NCBI GenBank assembly: GCA_018262195.1
Contig: JAGTRS010000001.1
Location: 62,001-126,000 of the forward strand
DNA length: 64,000 bases
Origin: Pseudomonadota bacterium
GTDB taxonomy: Bacteria; Pseudomonadota; Gammaproteobacteria; Burkholderiales; Rhodocyclaceae
Reading direction: 5' to 3'
Made by a program: the position numbers and the translations under genes. The number at the start of each line of letters is the position of its first letter. Position 1 is the stretch's first letter. Positions 45,822-53,755 of this stretch are shown here, piece by piece. Below the pieces are notes generated by a model. That model worked only from the letters and a program-made list of their open reading frames with translations, was not told where the DNA came from and did not search any database.

Positions 45822-48305
45822 TCAGATCGGTTCGGCAGAAATGCCGTGATCATCGAGCAGGAGAAGGGCGAATTCATCCGCCGGTAAAGGACGGCCGAAC
45901 AGAAAGCCCTGGCCTTCATCGCAATGCAGCGTGCGCAGGAAGGCCAGTTGCTCCTCGGTTTCCACGCCCTCGGCGACGACGCGCTGCTTGAGGTTTTTGC
46001 CCATGCCGATCATGGCGCCGACGATATTGGCATCGTCCGGATCAATAGCGATGTCATGAACAAAGGACTGATCGATCTTCAGCGTGTTGATCGGAAACCG
46101 CTTCAGATAGCTGAGACTTGAATAGCCGGTACCAAAGTCGTCGATGGCCAGTTGCATACCCATCGCCTTCAGCGCTTCCAGGACAGTTGCCGACGATTCC
46201 GCATCGTGCATCAGGATGCTTTCGGTCAGTTCCAGTTCAAGGAAACTGGGGAGCATCCCGGTCTCCATCAGGATCAGCGCCACCCCCTCGAGAAAGTCCT
46301 TGTGGCGAAACTCGACGGCGGAAATATTGACCGAAACGGGCACGGCCAGCAGTCCGGAATCCTGCCAGGCGCGCACTTGCCGGCAGGCCTCGCGCAGTAC
46401 CCAACTGCCGATAGGCACGATCAAACCCGATTCTTCGGCAATCGGCACGAACTGCTTGGGATAGACCAGACCATGTTCCGGATCCTGCCAGCGGATCAAG
46501 GCTTCGCTGCCGATCATCAGTCCGGAAGCAAGATCGATCTTGGGCTGGTAATAAAGCTGGAACTCGCCCTGCTTCAGGGCACGGCGCAGGTTGCCCTCGA
46601 TAAACAGGCGCCGGACGGCGCGGGTATTCATCTCGGTGGTGAAAAACTGGTAATTGTTCCGGCCGTTGGCCTTGGCGTGATACATCGCGGTGTCTGCATT
46701 CTTCATCACGGCATCGGCATCCATCCCGTCATCCGGATAAATACTGATCCCGATGCTCAATGAGACATGGAGTTCATGTCCGGCGATCAGACAAGGCTCA
46801 GCGAAGGCAGCAAGCAGTTTTTCGGCAATCGGGGCGGCATCGCGGGCCTGTTCGATCTCGGCGAGCAGGATCACGAACTCATCCCCACCCTGCCGGCAGA
46901 CCGTGTCGGTATCGCGGATGCAAAGCATCAGTCGCTCGGCAACGACTTGCAGCAACTGGTCGCCCACGGCGTGGCCCAGCGAGTCGTTGATGTGCTTGAA
47001 ATAATCGAGGTCGAGGAACATCAGCCCGACCCGTTTGCTGTGCCGTCGGGCCTGGCCAATGGCACGAGACAAGCGCTCGGTCAGCAAGGCCCGATTGGGC
47101 AAGCCAGTCAGGAAATCGTGCTGGGCCAGATGGGCCATCTTCAACGCCATCGCCCGCGACTCGCTGACATCGTGAAAAACAATGACGGCACCGGCCACCT
47201 GGCCATCCCGGTTATGAATCGGTGCCGCCGAGTCCTCGATCGCCGATTCGAGGCCGTCACGGCGCAGCAGGATGCTGTCTGCCGCCAGCCCGACCGTACG
47301 ATTCTCCCGGATGGCCCGCTGGGCGGGATTCGGGGCAGCCTCGCGGGTGGTGCCATCGACGATCCGGAACACCTCGGAAAGCGGCCGCCCGATCGCTTTT
47401 TCCCGGGACCACCCGGTCATCTTTTCGGCGACCAGATTCAGGTAGGTGACATTGCCCGGCAGATTGGTCGTCAGCACGGCATCGCCGATGGAATTGAGCG
47501 TCACCTGGGCGCGCTCCTTTTCCTCGAACAAGGCATCTTCCGCCGCCTTGCGTTCGCTGATGTCTTCCACCGTCTGAACATGGCCGCGCGAATGCCGGCC
47601 ATCAAACATGGCCGCTGCGTTCAGACGGGCCCAGACGATGCTGCCATCGGTACGCAGAAAACGGGCCTCGGACTTGAATGTAGCTTCACCGAGCGCCGCT
47701 GCCCGCCATTCGATCAGGACGCGCTGGCGATCATCGGGATGAATCGCCATGCTCCATTTCGTGCCCAGCGTCTGTTCCAGATTCAACCCGGAAATCTTGT
47801 GATAGGCCTCGTTGGTATAGACACATTCACCATGCACATCCGAAACGAAGATACCGAGCGGCGAGGCATCGCTCATGGCGCGAAAACGGGCTTCGCTGAG
47901 CGTCAGGGCCAGACGTGTGGCCTTGCGTTCGATCAGATAATTCAGGGTGCGTGGCAACCAGTGGGCATCGACCAGACCCTTGACGAGGTAATCGTCGGCT
48001 CCGTTCTGGACCGCGTGGCGCGCCATCTCCTCATCGTCAGCCGAACTGAGGATAAGGATCAGGGCATTGGCTGCTGCCTGCGAGACCTGATCGAAAACAG
48101 CAAGACCCTGGCCATCCGGCAAACGGAGGTCAAGCAGGACGATATCGAAGTTCGCCATGCCCAAACCTGCCAAGGCATCGGACAGGCAGGCTGCCCGCTC
48201 GATCCGGTACGGCGCCCCACTGTCGTCGGCCAGCGCGGCTTCGATCAGTCGGGCTTCGTCCGGATTATCCTCAACCAGAAGTACACGAAGTGCAGCATCA
48301 GTCAT
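45822..48305 (-). CDS. Response regulator with PAS-GGDEF-EAL domains (c-di-GMP turnover)
   Basis: An 827-residue cytosolic protein. It has an N-terminal receiver (LLVEDNPDEARL, phospho-acceptor Asp in DIVLLDLRLPDG near residue 57) and PAS domains near 140-265 and 270-385. A GGDEF domain spans about 405-560 (intact RQGGDEFVIL), and an EAL domain about 575-815 (intact SEALIRWQD, DDFGTGYSSLSYL). Both catalytic signatures are preserved, so it could make or degrade c-di-GMP. The ATG at 48305 was chosen over an adjacent upstream GTG because GAGAGGAGG is well spaced. It follows the ferritin-like gene by 38 nt on the same strand. Confidence 0.93.
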   Translation of the reverse strand: MTDAALRVLLVEDNPDEARLIEAALADDSGAPYRIERAACLSDALAGLGMANFDIVLLDLRLPDGQGLAVFDQVSQAAANALILILSSADDEEMARHAVQNGADDYLVKGLVDAHWLPRTLNYLIERKATRLALTLSEARFRAMSDASPLGIFVSDVHGECVYTNEAYHKISGLNLEQTLGTKWSMAIHPDDRQRVLIEWRAAALGEATFKSEARFLRTDGSIVWARLNAAAMFDGRHSRGHVQTVEDISERKAAEDALFEEKERAQVTLNSIGDAVLTTNLPGNVTYLNLVAEKMTGWSREKAIGRPLSEVFRIVDGTTREAAPNPAQRAIRENRTVGLAADSILLRRDGLESAIEDSAAPIHNRDGQVAGAVIVFHDVSESRAMALKMAHLAQHDFLTGLPNRALLTERLSRAIGQARRHSKRVGLMFLDLDYFKHINDSLGHAVGDQLLQVVAERLMLCIRDTDTVCRQGGDEFVILLAEIEQARDAAPIAEKLLAAFAEPCLIAGHELHVSLSIGISIYPDDGMDADAVMKNADTAMYHAKANGRNNYQFFTTEMNTRAVRRLFIEGNLRRALKQGEFQLYYQPKIDLASGLMIGSEALIRWQDPEHGLVYPKQFVPIAEESGLIVPIGSWVLREACRQVRAWQDSGLLAVPVSVNISAVEFRHKDFLEGVALILMETGMLPSFLELELTESILMHDAESSATVLEALKAMGMQLAIDDFGTGYSSLSYLKRFPINTLKIDQSFVHDIAIDPDDANIVGAMIGMGKNLKQRVVAEGVETEEQLAFLRTLHCDEGQGFLFGRPLPADEFALLLLDDHGISAEPI

Positions 48306-48343
48306 CACCTGCCCTCCTCTCGTGATTCAAAACCGGACGCCAG

Positions 48344-48631
48344 TCACTGATGAGCCACCGGTTGGTCGGTTAAAAGATACTCTTTCAGCTGCCCGGAAAA
48401 TCGCGCGTCCTGCCGCCTGATCCACTCCAGGAGCATGGCGGCGTGCTCCTTCTCCTCATCGCGGTTGTGTTCGATGATCGCCTTCAATTCGGCGTCCTCG
48501 CAGGCGGCGGCGCGCTGGTTGTACCAGTCGACCGCCTCCAGTTCCTCCATCAGGGAAACGAGGGCCCGGTGCATGTCGCGGGTTTCGGCGGGTAGTTCGT
48601 CTACGGGTTCGTGATAACCGACACTGGACAT
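48344..48631 (-). CDS. Encapsulated-ferritin-like protein (EncFtn family) lacking encapsulin targeting tail
   Basis: A 95-residue two-helix iron-binding protein. The core MEELEAVDWYNQR (residues 28-40) and HNRDEEKEHAAMLLEW (55-70) match the EncFtn ferroxidase of Rhodospirillum rubrum. The ferroxidase ligands are kept: Glu29, Glu30, Glu32, Trp36, Tyr37, Glu60 and His63, by alignment from memory. EncFtn normally ends with an encapsulin-localising LGIGSLK-type tail. This protein stops at TDQPVAHQ. No encapsulin gene is present in the window. It may assemble as a free annular ferritin-like ferroxidase. It is preceded by a DUF883 gene at 38 nt and followed by the GGDEF-EAL gene at 38 nt. Confidence 0.85.
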   Translation of the reverse strand: MSSVGYHEPVDELPAETRDMHRALVSLMEELEAVDWYNQRAAACEDAELKAIIEHNRDEEKEHAAMLLEWIRRQDARFSGQLKEYLLTDQPVAHQ

Positions 48632-48669
48632 TCGTGGCTCCTCAGAGAGTTATGGCTGTGCGGAGCCAA

Positions 48670-48948
48670 TCAGCGGCGACTGATCAGGGCACCGATGAAG
48701 GCACCGGCTGCAGCAGCAATCCCGATGATCTTCCAGGGGTTGGCCCGAACGTATTCATGGGTGGCAGTGGCGGCGCCGCAGGCTTTTTCCGACATCGCAT
48801 GGCGCGTGGCGGAAAACTCTTCGGCCACCGTATGACCGGCGTCCTTGAGCAGATGGTCGGCCTTGCCGACTATCCCCTTCAAGTCCCTGACCAGGCTGTC
48901 CTTCGAGCTTTCGGTCGATCCCGGGGTGGTAGTGATATCTGTGCTCAT
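48670..48948 (-). CDS. DUF883 family protein (YqjD/ElaB-like, ribosome-associated membrane protein)
   Basis: A 92-residue protein. An amphipathic helical N-terminal part is followed by the family signature EYVRANPWKIIGIAAAAGAF and a C-terminal membrane helix ending GALISRR. In E. coli relatives anchor stationary-phase ribosomes to the inner membrane. It heads the minus-strand group with the EncFtn-like gene and is divergent from the DUF3309-BON genes. Operator site B lies between them. Confidence 0.92.
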   Translation of the reverse strand: MSTDITTTPGSTESSKDSLVRDLKGIVGKADHLLKDAGHTVAEEFSATRHAMSEKACGAATATHEYVRANPWKIIGIAAAAGAFIGALISRR

Positions 48949-49053
48949 GATTTCTCCTGATGTCTGTAATGCGTAGGGGGAGAGGTGGGGCTATCCGACG
49001 GGATGGCCGATCCATTCCTCTGGCATTCATCTTCAGCGATGCCGGATGCCGGG

Positions 49054-49073
49054 TCTGTGCGCTGGCGAACAGA
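49054..49073. promoter_or_regulatory. Palindromic operator, site B (DUF883 / DUF3309 divergent promoter)
   Basis: TCTGTgCGCtgGCGaACAGA, a strong palindrome sharing the CGC-nn-GCG core with site A. To the right TAGCAT (49092-49097) is one base closer than the -12 to -7 position, driving DUF3309-BON. To the left only a weak hexamer is seen toward DUF883. Confidence 0.68.
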
Positions 49074-49091
49074 CCCCCTTAACAGTCCACG

Positions 49092-49097
49092 TAGCAT
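49092..49097 (+). promoter_or_regulatory. -10-like hexamer for DUF3309-BON unit
   Basis: TAGCAT, 29-34 nt from the centre of site B. It implies a leader of about 45 nt before the ATG at 49149. Confidence 0.5.
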
Positions 49098-49148
49098 GAG
49101 AAGCACGGCATTGAACATTGATGCCCTGCCACGCTGAGGAGAAATGAA

Positions 49149-49307
49149 ATGTCACTGGGAACCATTCTGCTGATCATTCTGGTCCTGTTATTGATCGGCG
49201 CCATTCCAAGCTGGCCGCATAGCCGGGGCTGGGGCTACGGCCCGAGCGGCGGCATTGGCCTGCTGTTGGTGATCCTGCTTGTTCTTGTTCTGCTGGGCAG
49301 GATTTAG
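49149..49307 (+). CDS. DUF3309 small membrane protein
   Basis: A 52-residue protein with two hydrophobic helices (GTILLIILVLLLIGAIP and GIGLLLVILLVLVLLGRI) joined by WPHSRGWGYGPSG. This is the DUF3309 pattern. GAGGAGAAATGA precedes the ATG. These proteins commonly accompany BON and CsbD-type stress genes. Here a BON lipoprotein gene follows after 30 nt. Confidence 0.9.
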   Translation: MSLGTILLIILVLLLIGAIPSWPHSRGWGYGPSGGIGLLLVILLVLVLLGRI

Positions 49308-49337
49308 ACACCCAAAACCATACCGGAGATTCAAATC

Positions 49338-49757
49338 ATGATGAAAAACAAAACCACGCTGATCGCTGCATCACTTCTTCTTGCCCTCGGCCTGAGCGCC
49401 TGCGACAAGCCCGGGCCGGCCGAACAGGCGGGCAAGAAAATGGATCAGGTCGCCAGCGATACCGGCAAGAAGGTCGGCGAGACCGTCGACAAGGCAGAAA
49501 AGAAGATGACCGAACAGGGCGAGAAGACCGCCCAGGCCTTCGATGACACCGAAATCACCGCCAAGGTCAAAGCCGAACTCTTGGGCGAGCCTGGCCTGAA
49601 ATCGATGCAAATCAGTGTCGATACCGTCAAGGGAGTCGTCACGCTGACCGGTACGGTTGATTCGAAAGCCAACAGCGACAAGGCCAAAGCCAGAACGATG
49701 GCGATTAGCGGCGTCAAGGACGTGACAAATCAGCTCGTCGTCACAGCCAGCAAATAA
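49338..49757 (+). CDS. BON-domain lipoprotein with charged linker
   Basis: A 139-residue exported protein with lipobox LGLSAC (Cys about residue 22), a Lys/Glu/Asp-rich helical linker (KKMDQVASDTGKKVGETVDKAE) and one BON domain (ITAKVKAELLGE to VTNQLVVTASK). It is a paralogue of the lipoprotein at 45371. It is co-directional with DUF3309 upstream and the coiled-coil protein 34 nt downstream. Confidence 0.92.
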   Translation: MMKNKTTLIAASLLLALGLSACDKPGPAEQAGKKMDQVASDTGKKVGETVDKAEKKMTEQGEKTAQAFDDTEITAKVKAELLGEPGLKSMQISVDTVKGVVTLTGTVDSKANSDKAKARTMAISGVKDVTNQLVVTASK

Positions 49758-49791
49758 GTAGGAACCACCACCCGCACCGAAGGAGCAAGTC

Positions 49792-50082
49792 ATGGAACTG
49801 CATAAGGAATATAAGGAAAAAATGAGCGCACAACTCAAGGAGTGGAGCGCTCAGGTCAATCTGCTTGAAGCCAAGATGGACAGTTTTACCGCCGACATGA
49901 AAATCATGCGCGCTGAGGAAATTCAGGCCCTGCGCGCCAAGCAGCACGCCGCCGCCGACAAGATGAAAGAACTCGGCAAGGCCAGTGGCGAAGCCTGGGA
50001 TCAAGTCAGGATAACCGCCGACAAGATGTGGGACGACCTGAAGACCGGACTGACCGACGCCCAGTCGAAATTCAGGCAGTAA
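49792..50082 (+). CDS. Small helical coiled-coil protein (stress-cluster, unknown)
   Basis: A 96-residue, highly charged and almost wholly helical protein (KEYKEKMSAQLKEWSAQV; WDQVRITADKMWDDLKTGL) without signal peptide. It resembles small sll1863-type stress proteins, which is a weak call. CCGAAGGAGCAAGTC gives a strong ribosome binding site. It is the last gene before a strong terminator, so it forms a unit with DUF3309 and BON. Confidence 0.78.
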   Translation: MELHKEYKEKMSAQLKEWSAQVNLLEAKMDSFTADMKIMRAEEIQALRAKQHAAADKMKELGKASGEAWDQVRITADKMWDDLKTGLTDAQSKFRQ

Positions 50083-50086
50083 TCAG

Positions 50087-50113
50087 AATGGCGCCTGAGG
50101 GCGCCATTTTTTT
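50087..50113 (+). terminator. Intrinsic terminator of DUF3309-BON unit
   Basis: ATGGCGCC-TGAG-GGCGCCAT followed by a T-run of seven. A perfect 8-bp stem just after the coiled-coil protein stop. Confidence 0.93.
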
Positions 50114-50152
50114 CATCCAAAAACAGGATGCTTGGTAAATCGAGTCTGCCCC

Positions 50153-50174
50153 TCTGTGTGGGCTAACCCACAGA
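50153..50174. promoter_or_regulatory. Related 22-bp inverted repeat, site F
   Basis: Outer arms TCTGTG and CACAGA match the flanks of site B, but the centre (TGGGCTAACC) lacks CGC-nn-GCG and the spacing is 2 bp longer. GATAAT (50191-50196) lies at -10 distance on the plus strand, toward the gene at 50270. It may be a variant or a different operator. Confidence 0.4.
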
Positions 50175-50269
50175 CTTTCCCCGCCCCTCGGATAATCATT
50201 CTGATGAATGGGCAACCGGCCGGCAATTGACCGACTCACCGTTGCCACCTCTTGAAATGGAGTATGGCA

Positions 50270-51265
50270 ATGCGTAAACAACTGATCGTCCTGGGAATGT
50301 TGCTCCACTTTGCTGCGCCGGCACCGGCACAAGTCAGCTTTGGCTTTGGTTTCCAGACGGATAACGTCAGCATCAGCCTGTCGACCTACCCGAATCTGGT
50401 CCGCGTACCTGGCTACCCCGTCTATTACGCCTCGGGCTTGAATTCGAACTACTTTTTCTACGACGGCATGTACTGGGTTTTCGAGGGAGACCGCTGGTAT
50501 TCGAGCTCCTGGTATAACGGTCCATGGATGATGGTCGACGCGGAATTCATTCCGCTCTACCTGCTGCGGGTTCCGGTGCGCTACTACCGTCGTCCGCCAG
50601 CTTTCTTTGTCGGCTGGCAAGCCAACTCGCCGCCTCGCTGGGGCGACCACTGGGGCAATGACTGGTCGCAACGCCGCAGCGGCTGGGATCGCTGGGATCG
50701 CCGAGCCATGCCCGCCCCGGCCCCGTTACCAAGCTATCAACGCAAATACACCGGGGATCGTTACCCATCACCGGACCGGCAGCCGGAACTGCGCAGCCAG
50801 AACTATCGCCACGAAGCACGCGATCCACTGGTTCGCCAGCAATCCCGGGGATCGCCAGCGCAGACAAGCCAGCCTGAACATGATCAGCGCGGCAGAGGGG
50901 AAGCACCACAACGGAGAAATGCCGAGCCGATGGCGGCACCGCAACGCCCCGCTCCTTCGGTCAGGCAGGATGCCCCGGCCGCCCCTCAGGAGCAGCAGCC
51001 CCAACGGGCTCGCGAAAATCGGGAACAGCAGCGACCACCCCAGGCGCCACGAATGGAAGAGCGCCCTGCCCCCCGCGCCGCACCCCAGCCTCAGCGCGAG
51101 TCAGCCCGCGAACCCAACATGCGTCAGCAAGCCGAACCGAACCGGCAGCAGGCTCGGCCGCCCACTGAGGACCGCTCAGGCTCCCGCCAGCCAGATCAGG
51201 GCCAGCGTGGGCAACAACGGGATAGAGATAATTCCGACGAGCGCGGTCAGGGACGCGGAAGATAA
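50270..51265 (+). CDS. Exported aromatic-rich protein with Gln/Arg/Pro-rich disordered tail
   Basis: A 331-residue protein with signal peptide (QLIVLGMLLHFAAPAPAQ). The folded part, residues 20-130, is very rich in Tyr, Trp and Phe (YYASGLNSNYFFYDGMYW, GDRWYSSSWYNGPW). The remaining 200 residues are low-complexity Gln/Arg/Pro/Glu. I cannot name the family. It is probably an envelope or surface protein. The ATG at 50270 is favoured because GGAG lies 7 nt upstream. An ATG two codons earlier is too close to it. Confidence 0.8.
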   Translation: MRKQLIVLGMLLHFAAPAPAQVSFGFGFQTDNVSISLSTYPNLVRVPGYPVYYASGLNSNYFFYDGMYWVFEGDRWYSSSWYNGPWMMVDAEFIPLYLLRVPVRYYRRPPAFFVGWQANSPPRWGDHWGNDWSQRRSGWDRWDRRAMPAPAPLPSYQRKYTGDRYPSPDRQPELRSQNYRHEARDPLVRQQSRGSPAQTSQPEHDQRGRGEAPQRRNAEPMAAPQRPAPSVRQDAPAAPQEQQPQRARENREQQRPPQAPRMEERPAPRAAPQPQRESAREPNMRQQAEPNRQQARPPTEDRSGSRQPDQGQRGQQRDRDNSDERGQGRGR

Positions 51266-51795
51266 GTCAGGAATGGCGAGCCATTCAAGCGCTGAAGTGC
51301 ACCTTCCAGCACGATATTCCTGTTTCAAAATTCAGCTTGAAGTGGCCACAAGATAATTTTCTGCCATCTGACAGAAGCTGCCAGTCAATCGTCCAGGGTG
51401 AGGACTGAAATGAAGTCTGCGGTCACTTATCACTCAAATATCACAATGATGCGAGGGCGCCGTCACCATCAAAAATATATCAGGGGCATTTGATCCGACT
51501 TGGATGGCTGGCTGGCTGGCTGGCTGAAATTAGTAAAACTGACCATCCGAAATTGGGAGATATAAAAATAATAACCACACTGATGTGTCGGTAATTCTTA
51601 CAGCTATTAAGCCGACAAACACCCGGATAATTTCAAGCAATTGAATTATTGAATTTATTAAATTAGGCACTGAAAATGCTAGAGGTTGATATCTATTTCC
51701 ATTGCTGAATTTAATCGAAGTTTTGAAAGCTCCTGGAAATAGCAGGCATGAAATATTCATATTTAATATTTTATGCTTATTAACTAGGGAGAAAT
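51266..51795. other. Long AT-rich intergenic region
   Basis: 530 nt with no supported gene. From about 51,400 it is markedly more AT-rich than the surroundings. It contains a short TGGC tandem repeat and leads into the PEP-CTERM gene, which shares the lower GC. No terminator was found for the preceding gene. Confidence 0.6.
51505..51526 (+). repeat. TGGC tetranucleotide tandem repeat (five copies)
   Basis: Five uninterrupted TGGC units plus TG, intergenic, about 270 nt upstream of the PEP-CTERM gene. It is short but perfect, so copy number could vary by slippage. Confidence 0.85.
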
Positions 51796-52452
51796 ATGAT
51801 GATCAAAACCTTGACCTTAATTTCAGCTTTGATAGCGAGCCTAAGTCTGAGTGGGCCGGTGCAGGCCAACCTCTATTCGCTGGATGATGGAACATCTACG
51901 AACAGTATCGGCATTGGTGGTGGAGCCATTACATGGATGAACCAATTCACTGTCCTTGGCGGCAACAACACAATCAGTTCGATCAGCGTTGCGTGGGGCC
52001 AGGTAGCAAATGGAACCAGTGCATCAATTGTTGTATGGAACGACCCAAACAATGACGGAAATCCTTTTGATGCACAGGTAGTTGGAACGCCGCTTAACAT
52101 TCTGACCAGTAATAGTGAGACTGATATTTTCAACCTTTACGATATTGCAGATGTAGTCGTAAGCAATTCATTTTTCGTAGGTGTTTTTATGAACTCACCG
52201 TCCGGCTCATACCCCGCCAGCATAGACGAAACATCTACATCCCGTAGGAGTTGGGTCGCAGCAGCTGGGAATGACTTGAATGATTTAGGGTCATGGACCC
52301 TTCCTGTCGACCTTATCGATAATTACGGTTTCCCCGGGAATTGGATGATTCGTGCTGAAAGTGGAAGCAGCAATGTTCCCGAACCCGCTTCTGTTGCCCT
52401 TCTGGGCATTGGGCTTGCTGGCTTGGCAGCAACTCGTCGTCGCAAGGTCTGA
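51796..52452 (+). CDS. PEP-CTERM sorting-domain protein
   Basis: A 218-residue secreted protein with a signal peptide (LTLISALIASLSLSGPVQA), a beta-rich body of Asn/Ser/Thr/Gly, and a C-terminal sorting signal. The signal has the VPEPASVALLG motif (residues 194-204), a hydrophobic helix and basic RRRK. Such proteins are processed by exosortase and relate to exopolysaccharide and biofilm formation. No exosortase lies in this window. Codon use is AT-richer than neighbours, suggesting recent acquisition or relaxed composition. A strong terminator follows. Confidence 0.93.
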   Translation: MMIKTLTLISALIASLSLSGPVQANLYSLDDGTSTNSIGIGGGAITWMNQFTVLGGNNTISSISVAWGQVANGTSASIVVWNDPNNDGNPFDAQVVGTPLNILTSNSETDIFNLYDIADVVVSNSFFVGVFMNSPSGSYPASIDETSTSRRSWVAAAGNDLNDLGSWTLPVDLIDNYGFPGNWMIRAESGSSNVPEPASVALLGIGLAGLAATRRRKV

Positions 52453-52466
52453 TGATCATTCCCATG

Positions 52467-52494
52467 AAAGCCCCACTCTTGTGGGGCTTTTTTT
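52467..52494 (+). terminator. Intrinsic terminator of PEP-CTERM gene
   Basis: AAAGCCCCAC-TCTT-GTGGGGCTTT with a T-run of seven. Confidence 0.95.
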
Positions 52495-52621
52495 CGGCCA
52501 TACAACGAGGAACGATGATGTTTGATGCCAGCAGGCAGTTAAGGATATGAAGCAGAAAATCATCGCAACAAGAGTAGCCAATCACCCTGCTTGAGGGACA
52601 CAACTGCAATAGCCAATCGAT

Positions 52622-52771
52622 CTAAAGAACCCTGCCACCCCGGATCACCCGAAGCAGGATGGCGACGATGGCGATGACCAGCAGAATGTGGATCAGGCCG
52701 CCGGCGGTATAGGCAGTGAGCAGGCCAAATAGCCACAGGATGATTAGTACAACGGCGATCGTATAGAGCAT
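52622..52771 (-). CDS. lmo0937-family small membrane protein
   Basis: A 49-residue protein with two membrane helices (MLYTIAVVLIILWLFGLLTAY and GLIHILLVIAIVAILLRVI). This matches the small lmo0937-type family found in stress clusters. The ATG at 52771 follows AAGGAGAAACACC. It lies 143 nt downstream of the SYLF gene on the same strand, with a long hairpin between them. Confidence 0.85.
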   Translation of the reverse strand: MLYTIAVVLIILWLFGLLTAYTAGGLIHILLVIAIVAILLRVIRGGRVL

Positions 52772-52845
52772 GGTGTTTCTCCTTCGGTATCCGGTTGTAT
52801 GGCACAAGGAGCTATCAGCCGCTCAGGCGCTCCCGTGAGCCCTAC

Positions 52846-52882
52846 CGGGACAGAGGAAACCTCTCGGTCGCCTCTCGTCCCG
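52846..52882 (-). other. Long imperfect hairpin between SYLF and lmo0937 genes
   Basis: Arms CGGGACAGAGG (52846-52856) and CCTCTCGTCCCG (52871-52882) pair over 11 bp with one bulged base, around a 14-nt loop. No T-run follows in the minus direction. It could be a partial terminator, a processing signal or a leader hairpin of the small gene. Confidence 0.5.
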
Positions 52883-52914
52883 GCCAGGCCTGCCGGAAGC
52901 AGGCTCTGGTTGAA

Positions 52915-53478
52915 TCAACGCTTGATGCGGCTGATCTTGGTACCTTCGATGCTCAGGCTGGCCATCAGGCCCTGCTGGTCGAAGATGAAGGCATAGGCGT
53001 CGTTCTTCAGTGTCGAAGTCGACAGGTTCTTGGCAATGCCTTCATTGACGACGACAACGCTCGGGCCGACACCAAATTCCCAGCCCTTCGAGCTGTCGAG
53101 GTACTTGACGGCCTTGTCGCTCATCAGGAAGACGACGTAGCCGTAGGATTCAGCACCGGCTTGCCAGCCCCAGGAAGCGGAGACGGAGTTGAAATAGCCG
53201 GACTGCTTGCCGGCCTTGGTCAGCACGCCTTCGCCATAACTGCCGCCGAAGACCAAACCAGCTTTGACGATCTTCGGAAAGACGAGGATCCCCTTGGCCT
53301 TCTTGGAAAGGTCTTCGGCAACCGGGTTGCTCTTGTAAAGGGATTGCAGGGCCTGAGCGGCGTCCTGGTCGAGATCTTCTGCGCTGGCGGCGATCGCTTG
53401 GCCGCTTAATGTGCCCAGGGAAAATGTGGCGGCTGTGATGAGCAGAAGGCTTTTCAATGCGTGGCGTCTGGTAGTCAT
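52915..53478 (-). CDS. SYLF-domain lipid-binding protein (YSC84 type)
   Basis: A 187-residue exported protein. A Tat-like N-terminus (MTTRRHALKSLLLITAA) and a signal sequence precede a SYLF domain (KKAKGILVFPKIVKAGLVFGG, GVLTKAGKQSGYFN, FGVGPSVVVVNEG). SYLF proteins bind phosphoinositides or phospholipids. Bacterial members are periplasmic and of unclear role. The ATG at 53478 is preceded by AGGATAAAACC. Upstream site C has TAAGCT at the -10 position. Confidence 0.92.
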   Translation of the reverse strand: MTTRRHALKSLLLITAATFSLGTLSGQAIAASAEDLDQDAAQALQSLYKSNPVAEDLSKKAKGILVFPKIVKAGLVFGGSYGEGVLTKAGKQSGYFNSVSASWGWQAGAESYGYVVFLMSDKAVKYLDSSKGWEFGVGPSVVVVNEGIAKNLSTSTLKNDAYAFIFDQQGLMASLSIEGTKISRIKR

Positions 53479-53602
53479 GGTTTTATCCTGTCGATTGTTT
53501 ACTTGCATGGAATGAGGCTTTCGACACCAAGGCGAACGTGACAGTGTTTTCTCAGGTATGCCTTGAATCGATGATTCAGCTTAGGAGCAAGTCTGCCCAC
53601 GT

Positions 53603-53622
53603 ACCGTTCGCTGGCACACATA
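53603..53622. promoter_or_regulatory. Palindromic operator, site C (SYLF / serine protease divergent region)
   Basis: ACCGTtCGCtgGCAcACATA, a half-degenerate copy of the motif. On the minus strand TAAGCT (53578-53583) falls at -12 to -7 for a site centred at -41.5, toward the SYLF gene. On the plus strand TAGACT (53639-53644) is 3 nt too close. A further half site GCGTACAT lies at 53628-53635. Confidence 0.55.
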
Positions 53623-53755
53623 GGAGGCGTACATCGGCTAGACTGGGGCAGCCCGCAAAATGCTTTGTCACAAGCGTGCGGTGGCGCACGGAAGGCCTGC
53701 GGAAAAGTCGCTATATCTAGATCAACTGTTCCATTTTTCGTCACACACTACATCA

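Noticed and set aside
46767-48350. 527-codon plus-strand open frame
   Set aside because: Antisense to the REC-PAS-GGDEF-EAL gene, whose domains are unambiguous.
52785-52810. Possible further operator copy upstream of the lmo0937-type gene
   Set aside because: Only GGCACA matches. The left half and the palindrome are absent, and the position is too close to the start codon.
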